From positions 1 through 5,366 of the forward strand of contig JAOACV010000220.1 of assembly GCA_026417675.1 (NCBI GenBank): DNA of 5,366 bases. The letters run 5' to 3'. The notes below the pieces were generated by a model. That model was given only the letters and a program-made list of their open reading frames with translations, was not told where the DNA came from and searched no databases. The position numbers and the translations under genes are program-made. The stretch is from Verrucomicrobiia bacterium. GTDB taxonomy: Bacteria; Verrucomicrobiota; Verrucomicrobiia; CAIQCK01. Shown one piece after another: positions 1-5,366 of the stretch. How positions within the stretch are numbered: position 1 is the first letter of the stretch; every line of letters begins with the position of its first letter.

Positions 1-199
1 GTCCCCATGCATCCTCAATGCGGCGGTTGTCAATCGCTGCTCCCGATTGCCGTGACGGCGACCAACATCACTTGGCGCGACATCGGTCGCAGCCGGGAGG
101 CACCAGTGAAGATTCGCGCGCGCCAACGCCACCAACGCGCCGCTGGTTGTTTTCTCGCGCGGGCAGGGCGGTGCGCGTGAAGGCCGGCGGTTTCTTGGC

Positions 200-2451
200 T
201 CAGAACTTTGCCGAGAGAGTGGCAACGATGTTGCGGCCGGGTTCGTTCACGCCGGAGCCGTGGATGCGATAGTCTTTGTCGGTCAGGTTTTCAGCCGCGA
301 CGGTCAGGCTGACGTTGGGCGTGATGCGCCAGCCGCCGCGGACGGTGAAGACGACGTAGCCGGGCGTGCCACCGGGCGGGATGCGCTGCGTGTCCTGCTT
401 GTCGCGCTGTTCAATCGGTCCTGATTCGCCGCGAGCGTTGTGACGGCTTCGGCCCAAAACTTTCCTTTGGGGTGTTCCCAACGCAGACACAGGTTGCCGG
501 TGGCCGGCATCAGGCGGCTGATCGGCTCGCTGACCTTGACTGCGGTGTTGGTCGGATACTGCTCCGCTTCGCCTTCCATCCATGTGAACCAGCCGGAGGC
601 CGTCCACTGCGGGTGAAACCTCCAACTCGCGCTGAGTTCGACGCCGTGCAGGTAGCCTTCGCCGGAGTTGCTCTTGGTGACTTCGGCGTATTTCTTCTTG
701 CCGACCTTGATGGTTTCGCCCGTCGGCTGACGCACGATCATGTCATCAATGTCGGTGTAGAAGTAGGCGACCTCGGCGGACCAGTTCTTGTGGAGGGTTT
801 TGACGCCGACCTCCGAAGAAATGTATTGCTCCGGCTTGAGGTTGGGCGCGGCGGTTTCCAACTCGCCGCTGCGGGCGATGTCGAACCGCGTCAGGTCGGA
901 GAGATTGGGCGCGCGAAATCCCTGCGAAGCGCCCGCAAACAGATGCCAATGGTTCTCTTCATCCAACCGGCAGAGCAACCGGCCGCTGCCGATGACGGAG
1001 TCCCACGACTCGGAGAGCGTAGTCCGCGTGCTGGTTTCCGGATCGCGCACTTTGTCGGCGTCCACAGCGGCGTAGGTGTAGCGGACGCCGAGGATCACGT
1101 TGAACCGCTCTCCCAGTGGGATGTCGTCCTGCGCAAATACGCCCAGCAGATCGTAGGCGGCGTCATCAGCCACTGGTCCCTGTATGTCAATGGAAGACAA
1201 CGCCCCGTTCTTGCCGTAATTCCTGCCGTAGGAATCCACGCTGTCATGGTAGAACTCGACGCCATAAGTCCAGCGGCCGATCGGAGCGGGGCTTTCGATC
1301 TGGAACCATGCGCCCAGCGTGCCCACGTCAAAGCCCTGCTTCTGGCTCGTGTCGTCGGAAAGGATGCGATGCATCTCCTCCGATTGTTGCTGGAACGAGA
1401 CGCTGGCGGTGACGTTCTCGACAAAGCTCTCAACGCGCTTGGCGCGGTATTGTAGGTAGCCCAGGTCGCGATTCTGGTCGTAGGCGAGCTTCTTGTCGGT
1501 GCCGACCGTCGTGCCGCGCCAGCTCTCGCCGTAGATCGTCCGGTGCGTGCGCCAGATGTCGTCCTGGTCCACGCGCTGCCAGGCCAGCACCAGCTTCGAA
1601 TCGGGGTCGAGGAAGTATTCGGCCTTGAAATCGCCGTCGAGTTCCGAGTAGCCGGTGTGACTCTGATCGCCCGTCGGCGACCCGGCCCGCAGGTCGCCAA
1701 ACTCTTTCACCGACACGCCTCCGTAAAACCCGAACTGCCGGTCCACACTGCCGCTGACTGCGGCGCGGCCGGTATGCGAATCCTCCGCGCTGGCGTAGCG
1801 ATACGAGGCGCTGCGGTCCCAAAGGAATCCTTCGCCATATTCCCGCCGGCCCTGGGTGATGGCGTTGACCGTGCCGCCGATGGCGTCGCTGCCGTAGAGC
1901 ACCGAACCGGGACCTTTGACCACCTCCAGCCGATCCACGGAAAGCTGGTCTACCGTGTTCCAATACTGGTTGGGGCCTTCGCGAAAGACCGAGTTGTTCA
2001 ACCGGATGCCGTCAATCAACATCAACGTCCGAAAGCCGGTGAACCCGCGGATATACGGCGAGCCTTGTCCGTAGGTCGTCTTCTGCACCATCACCGCCGG
2101 CGTCTCGCCCAGCGCGACAGGCAGACTGCGCGCCATTTGCCGGGACTGAATGTCGTCCGCCGTGAGGCTCTGCACCGTGTAGGGCGTGTCAAAGGCCGTC
2201 TTCTCGCCGCGCGTGGCCGTGACCACGACCTCATCGAGGCGCGGTGCCAAGGAGGATTTCAGATCGAGTTCGGACGACGGCGCCGTCTGTTTCGGCGCTG
2301 CGGGCACCGTGGCCGATGACGGCTTCGATTCGGGCGGGGATGCGGGCGTTGCCTCTTGGGCTTGGCCAGCCCAGCCGCCGCCACGGAGCAGCAGTGTCAC
2401 CAACCCAATCGTCAGGGTTGGCCGATGAATGGCTGTTACTAGTCTGGACAT
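200..2451 (-). CDS. TonB-dependent outer-membrane receptor, one frameshift near the 3' end
   Basis: This is an outer-membrane beta-barrel transporter that would import a scarce ligand (iron chelate, cobalamin or similar) using energy from TonB-ExbB-ExbD. From ATG at 2451: a signal-like N-terminus (hydrophobic TLTIGLVTLLL, residues 12-22, possible cleavage near AGQA-QE), a Pro/Ser/Ala-rich linker to about residue 66, the TonB box DEVVVTATR (73-81), the plug domain (about 84-199, with YIRGF, LMLIDGIRLN, VEVVKGPGSVLYG-like and IGGTVN motifs), then the barrel, including GFRAPNL at 511-517. The uninterrupted frame ends at 304 after 715 residues, but its last 33 residues are Ser/Ala/Arg-rich and unlike a barrel. 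The true C-terminus lies in the neighbouring frame and ends at TGA 200-202: QRIPPGGTPGY, AAENLTDKDYRIHG and final LSAKF with the terminal Phe of barrel proteins. Restoring one base near 406 gives 750 residues, a normal family length. The substrate cannot be told. Family assignment is firm; whether the frameshift is biological is open. Confidence 0.94.
404..412 (-). other. Site of the one-base deletion in the TonB receptor gene
   Basis: Reading down the minus strand, the upstream frame gives ...ANQDRLNS through 406 and the downstream frame gives DKQDTQRIPPGGTPGY from 403. Adding one C at 406/405, turning agc-gcg into agc-cgc, joins them as NSRDKQDTQRIPPGG with no other change. The lost base would be one of a CC pair. 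The exact position is uncertain by a few bases, but it must lie close to here because residues match the family on both sides. Confidence 0.85.
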
Positions 2452-2458
2452 AGTGTTG

Positions 2459-2494
2459 CTTTTTCCCCCATTAGTTGCCCCAGACGGGAAAAAG
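2459..2494 (-). repeat. Perfect 9-bp inverted repeat in the receptor leader
   Basis: On the plus strand CTTTTTCCC (2459-2467) is followed after 18 bases by GGGAAAAAG (2486-2494), its exact reverse complement. In the minus-strand transcript the distal arm ends 7 bases before the receptor ATG and includes the only purine-rich stretch that could serve as a ribosome-binding site (GGGGGAAAAAG). There is no T-run after either arm on the minus strand, so it does not look like an intrinsic terminator for the propeller gene. It may be a translation-control hairpin, an operator or chance; the arms are simple in composition, so confidence in a function is low. Confidence 0.4.
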
Positions 2495-2743
2495 TTACGC
2501 GGGAAATGGTCGCGTCACGGCAGTCGCTTTAAGGGGCGGCGCGAGGGTTGGTGATGTTGTAAGCGTAAAGGAAATCTCCGTGGCGGATGTAGAGGCGCCC
2601 GCCGCAGACGACGGGATGCGCCCAGGTCGGGCCGCGACCGCCCTTCGGGAGGCTGAACTGGCTGACGACGACGCGTTCCGCGGGCGTGGGGCGTACCAGC
2701 AGGACGTTGCCGCGCTCGTCCATCGCATAGATCATGCCGTCGG

Positions 2744-2746
2744 CTA
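2744..2746 (-). other. In-frame TAG created by a one-base deletion in the propeller gene
   Basis: The first frame reads GCVT followed by TAG (2746-2744); the next frame continues ADGMIYAMDERGN from 2744. Inserting one pyrimidine after 2745 turns acc-tag-ccg into acc-tay-gcc, giving GCVTYADGMIYAMDERG, where TYADG is the pattern expected in this family. The stop is therefore a product of the deletion rather than the natural end of the gene. Confidence 0.85.
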
Positions 2747-2782
2747 GGTGACGCAGCCGGTCGTCTTGGCCGGCACGGAGTG

Positions 2783-2821
2783 CGAGCGCTTGCCCGGCTT
2801 GCCGGTCTTCGCGTCGAGACA
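2783..2821 (-). other. Probable junction of an internal blade deletion
   Basis: The codons spell CLDAKTGK (2821-2798) followed by PGKRS. Up to this point the protein follows the first blades of the family. Immediately after, it follows the last blade leading into TYADGMIY and WAHPVV. From memory, full-length relatives have a CLDxKTG motif at both places, separated by roughly 180-200 residues, so the two copies look fused in frame. The short tandem ccggcaag/ccgggcaag (TGK-PGK) lies at the join. The second motif copy and the missing blades are not elsewhere in the window. Confidence 0.6.
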
Positions 2822-3299
2822 AACCACATCGCCGTCAGCGTTCTGGTGATAGAGTCGGCCGCCGTCAACCGTCGGCGTGCTGCGCGTGCCCGGGCAGTTG
2901 CGGGTGAAAGCCGGCCCGTTCTTGGCCTGCCACCGCGGTTTGCCGTCGAGGTCCAGCACGGTAATCACCGTGTCGTTGCCGATGTTGCCCGTGGTGTAGA
3001 TCAGACCGTTGGCAATGGCGACCGACGAGAAACCCTCGCCAATGCCCCGCGCCGTCCAGAGCAGCTTCGGCCCGCCGTCCGGCCACTGCTTGAGCAACCC
3101 CGTTTCGGTGGAGACGTTGTCCCGGTGCGGCCCGTGGAACTGCGGCCAGTCGGCGGCGAGCGCAGCCCCGACCGCCAGCCACATGGCGCCGCCGAAGGCA
3201 AACAAGGACGTTCGTATGGCCGTGCACGTGTTCGTTCTCATGATCCGGTCACCATCGCAAACTCCATGGTTGCTGGCGCGATTTTGCGAACGGGTGGGA

Positions 3300-3316
3300 C
3301 GCGTTCGCCGAACGCG
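3300..3316. repeat. 7-bp GC-rich palindrome between recQ and the propeller gene
   Basis: CGCGTTC (3300-3306), a 3-base spacer, then GAACGCG (3310-3316), a perfect inverted repeat. The half-site CGCGTTCG recurs at 3344-3351. It sits 59 bases upstream of the propeller start and 87 bases past the recQ stop. No T-run follows on the minus strand, so a Rho-independent terminator is not supported; a protein-binding site is possible. No convincing -35/-10 pair was found in the 162-base gap. Confidence 0.35.
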
Positions 3317-3403
3317 ATCCGGTTGTGGCGGCACGACGGCCAGCGCGTTCGGAAAACGTGCTCCACCTTGGGTTGGGATTCCGCCGTGTTGTGAAACGCG
3401 CAA

Positions 3404-5366
3404 TCATGGATTGCCCGATGCGCCCGTGTGTCGTCGAATCTCCGCCAGCGTCTCGGCGCCGAACTGGCGGGCCTTCGCGGGGCCGATGCCGCGCACTTCC
3501 AACAACTCGGCCTCGCTGCGCGGTTTGACGCGGCTGAGTTCCTTCAGCGTCTTGTCGGGGTAAATGAGATACGCCGGCACTTGCATTTTTCCCGCAAGCT
3601 GGGTCCGCCAGCGGCGCAATGCCGCGAGCAACTTCTTGTCAAAAGGTTCCTCGGCCACCACGGCGATGACGCCCCCCGTCTGCTTCGCAGCAGGCTTGGG
3701 TTTCTCGAACGGCGGCAACTCGATGTCGAGCGGCGTGCGCGCCAGCATCACTTGGCGGCCCAACTCGGTCAGCGATGCCTTCGGATACTCGTCGGCGGTC
3801 ACGTGGATGCAGCCCGCGGCGACGAGCCGGCGCAGCAACTCGATGGTGAAATCGTAGCCGAACTCCTTGAGCAGGCCGTAAGTGGAAAGCTTGTCGAGGT
3901 TCCAATCAAACACTTCCTTCGAGCGCGAGCCGACCAGCACCAGTGTGATGCGGCCCAGCCCGAATCGTCCGTTCATACGCGCGACGCAACTGAGCGCCTT
4001 TTGCAGCAGCACGGTTTTCTCGCGGGCGCTGACCTCCGGCCGCGCCGGCGGTGCGACGGGCGTGGTTGGCGCGGCCTTGGAAGGACGCTTCTTCGACGGA
4101 CGCCGGGGCGCGACGGCGCCTCCCGTCCGGCCGCAGTTGTCGCACGCGTTGCAATGACTCGGCGCGCCGGCTTCGCCGAAGTAGTTCAAGATGTAGCCGT
4201 GCCGGCAGCCGGGGCAGTCCACGTAATCAATCATCCGTCGCAGCTTTTTGAAGTCGCGCTCGCGCTTGGCGTCCAGCCGCTCGTAGTCAATCTCCAAGTC
4301 GTCCAGCGGCTTGATCGGCTCCAGCAGCCGCGTCGTGTAGGTGCGGCTGCCCTGGCGGTAGTCGCGCTCGATGAACCCGGCGCGCTCCAGCAGATAGAGC
4401 GCAGTGCCGACCGCCATGTCGTTTTTGGCGGCGACGACGTGCTCGGCGATCTCCGACATCGGCATCTCGATCGGGCCGCGTTTGCAGAGACGCCGCAACA
4501 CTTCGTAGAGATTGTGGATGACCTCGCGGGTCGGGTTGGCGCCTTCGATGAAAAACTCCTGTGTCCGCACGTCGGCGTAGTTGAAGAGCAGCTCGCAGCG
4601 CGCCGGTTCGCCGTCGCGTCCCGCGCGGCCCGCCTCCTGATAATAAGCCTCGACGCTGCCGGGGATGTCGTAGTGCATCACGAACCGCAGGTCGGCGCGG
4701 TCCACGCCCATGCCGAACGCGTTGGTGGCCACCGCGACGGCGCACTGGCCGCTCATGAACTGATCCTGCGCCCTGGTGCGCTGCTGCTCCGTCAGGCCGC
4801 CGTGGTAGTAGATCGCCGAGGCGCACTTCTCAACGAGGTGCTCATGGAGTGTCTCGACGTTCTTGCGCGTCGCGCAATACACGATGCCGGTCTTCAGCTC
4901 GCGGATGGTCTCCAGGACGCGCGCCAGCTTGTCGGCCTTGTTTGCGACGTGCGTGACCGCCAGCATCAAATTGGGCCGCGCAAAGCCGGCGACAAACACG
5001 CGCGGCGGCTGGCGGCCGAATTTGCCGAGGGCGAGTTGCTCGATGATGTCGGCGCGCACCTCGGGCGTCGCCGTGGCGGTTAGCGCGGCGACCTGCGGCT
5101 GTCCGAGGTCTTTGAGCGCCCATTTCAGCCGCAGGTAGTCGGGCCGGAAATCGTGGCCCCATTGCGAAATGCAATGTGCTTCGTCCACCGCAAACAACGC
5201 GATAGAGAGCGGCGCGAGCGCCTGCACGAACCGCGGGCTCTTGAACCGCTCCGGCGCGACATAGACCAGCCGGTATTCGCCGCGTTTCATGCGCGCGATG
5301 CGGTCGTCCATCTCCGATTCGGTGAGCGAGGAGTTGATGAACGTGGCGGGGGTTTTCTTTTCCACC
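3404..5366 (-). CDS. recQ: RecQ-family ATP-dependent DNA helicase, 5' end outside the window
   Basis: This is a cytoplasmic 3'-5' superfamily 2 helicase that unwinds branched DNA in recombination and fork repair. About 653 codons are present, entering at the right edge (VEKKTPATFINSS); the first ~110 residues with Walker A are outside, so the apparent GTG at 5365 is not the start. Counting from that codon: DEAH 61-64 with the RecQ aromatic loop CISQWGHDFRPDY (65-77); motif III ALTATAT 94-100; motif IV IVYCATRKN 161-169; motifs V-VI across ATNAFGMGVDRADLRF and YYQEAGRAGRDG (212-252); an extra winged-helix-like segment, about 278-350; the zinc-binding Cys set C387, C405, C408, C411 around YILNYFGE, plus C384; a basic Pro/Ala linker 412-446; the RQC winged helix, about 447-545, with GRFGLGRITLVLVGS; and HRDC 575-646 with LLEVRGIGPAKARQFG. 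Stop TGA at 3404-3406. No frameshift is seen. The domain set matches full-length RecQ rather than short RecQ-like proteins. Confidence 0.96.
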   Translation of the reverse strand, partial: VEKKTPATFINSSLTESEMDDRIARMKRGEYRLVYVAPERFKSPRFVQALAPLSIALFAVDEAHCISQWGHDFRPDYLRLKWALKDLGQPQVAALTATATPEVRADIIEQLALGKFGRQPPRVFVAGFARPNLMLAVTHVANKADKLARVLETIRELKTGIVYCATRKNVETLHEHLVEKCASAIYYHGGLTEQQRTRAQDQFMSGQCAVAVATNAFGMGVDRADLRFVMHYDIPGSVEAYYQEAGRAGRDGEPARCELLFNYADVRTQEFFIEGANPTREVIHNLYEVLRRLCKRGPIEMPMSEIAEHVVAAKNDMAVGTALYLLERAGFIERDYRQGSRTYTTRLLEPIKPLDDLEIDYERLDAKRERDFKKLRRMIDYVDCPGCRHGYILNYFGEAGAPSHCNACDNCGRTGGAVAPRRPSKKRPSKAAPTTPVAPPARPEVSAREKTVLLQKALSCVARMNGRFGLGRITLVLVGSRSKEVFDWNLDKLSTYGLLKEFGYDFTIELLRRLVAAGCIHVTADEYPKASLTELGRQVMLARTPLDIELPPFEKPKPAAKQTGGVIAVVAEEPFDKKLLAALRRWRTQLAGKMQVPAYLIYPDKTLKELSRVKPRSEAELLEVRGIGPAKARQFGAETLAEIRRHTGASGNP

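Larger units (their letters stand above)
2529..3241 (-). pseudogene. Secreted PQQ-like beta-propeller repeat protein, internally deleted and frameshifted
   Basis: This is an exported protein of the outer-membrane-assembly/quinoprotein-like propeller type; members are periplasmic or secreted and most have no known substrate. From ATG at 3241: a clear signal peptide (RTSLFAFGGAMWLAVGAALA, cleavage after about A29), the N-terminal motif DWPQFHGPHRDN (31-42), a GFSSVAIANGLIYTTGN strand set (70-86), blade motifs VLDLDGKPRWQ (95-105) and VVCLDAKTGK (139-148), then a jump to the family's C-terminal end: YADGMIYAMDERG, SLPKGGRGPTWAHPVV, GGRLYIRHGDFLYAYN, stop TAA at 2529-2531. The first frame stops at TAG 2744-2746 after 165 residues; one restored base gives only 237 residues, against roughly 400 or more that I recall for full members, so the central blades are missing. 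A longer frame opening at TTG 3403 adds an Arg/Pro-rich stretch ahead of the signal peptide and is not the likely start. A stable propeller from this sequence is improbable. Confidence 0.85.

Noticed and set aside
1..199. Possible terminator or promoter past the receptor stop
   Set aside because: Short GC inverted arms (CGCGC...GCGCG) occur but have no T-run. TTGACA on the minus strand at 33-28 has no matching -10 at a proper distance.
18..272. An 84-codon plus-strand frame at the left edge
   Set aside because: It runs into the antisense of the receptor's C-terminus, has an Arg-rich composition, no credible ribosome-binding site and no recognisable motif.
472..2319. Long plus-strand open frames (327 and 258 codons) opposite the TonB receptor
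   Set aside because: Both are antisense to the clear receptor and have no family motif; they arise from codon bias on the coding strand.
2529..3241. A genuinely short, novel propeller protein
   Set aside because: It needs a frameshift repair and joins only the two ends of a known longer family; a deletion or an assembly error is simpler.
3242..3403. N-terminal extension of the propeller gene from TTG at 3403
   Set aside because: The 54 added residues are Arg/Pro-rich, would bury the signal peptide, and begin directly against the recQ stop. ATG at 3241 gives a normal exported start.
3428..5083. A 551-codon plus-strand open frame opposite recQ
   Set aside because: It is antisense to a gene with every RecQ motif in order. 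Its product is rich in Arg, Ala, Val and Leu with no recognisable domain, as expected for a shadow frame in GC-rich DNA.
1..5366. A novel multi-gene system, mobile element, CRISPR array or RNA gene
   Set aside because: Both strands were read. There are no spaced repeats, terminal inverted repeats, transposase, integrase or tRNA/rRNA-like folds. RecQ alone does not indicate a defence island, since the neighbours are envelope proteins.

Overview
The window is GC-rich. It holds three genes, all on the minus strand, so in transcription order they run from the right edge to the left: a RecQ-family DNA helicase (5366 to 3404, 5' end outside the window), a secreted PQQ-type beta-propeller protein (3241 to 2529, damaged), and an outer-membrane TonB-dependent receptor (2451 to 200, one frameshift). 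The receptor has an N-terminal signal, a TonB box and a C-terminal Phe, so the organism has a Gram-negative envelope. From memory, the propeller family (N-terminal WPQFHGP-type motif, C-terminal WAHPVV..GRLYIRHGD), the receptor's C-terminal RIPPGGTPGY...YRIHGSGVNEPG pattern and the RecQ variant are all typical of the Planctomycetes-Verrucomicrobia group. I favour Verrucomicrobiota, but this is inferred from family resemblance and no search was run.

Layout: 1-199 is the region downstream of the receptor gene, with no gene or terminator I can support. 200-2451 is the receptor; its last 67 codons lie in a different frame from the rest, and restoring one base near 406 gives a clean 750-residue protein. 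2452-2528 is a 77-base gap containing a perfect 9-bp inverted repeat whose distal arm is the purine-rich stretch just before the receptor start codon. 2529-3241 is the propeller gene. It has lost its central blades, apparently at a repeated CLDAKTGK-type motif, and also carries a one-base deletion that creates a TAG stop at 2744-2746. 3242-3403 is a 162-base gap with a short GC-rich palindrome (3300-3316). 3404-5366 is recQ, intact in the part present, running from just before the DEAH box to the HRDC domain, with the Walker A region missing beyond the window edge.

The genes share a strand and have short gaps, but nothing ties them to one pathway: RecQ acts on DNA in the cytoplasm, while the other two act in the envelope. 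The receptor and the propeller protein could be co-transcribed, but no functional link is visible. I see no mobile element, CRISPR array, RNA gene or defence/novel system. The most notable feature is damage: two independent one-base losses and one in-frame loss of blades in adjacent genes, beside an undamaged recQ. This means either local gene decay or errors in the read or assembly.
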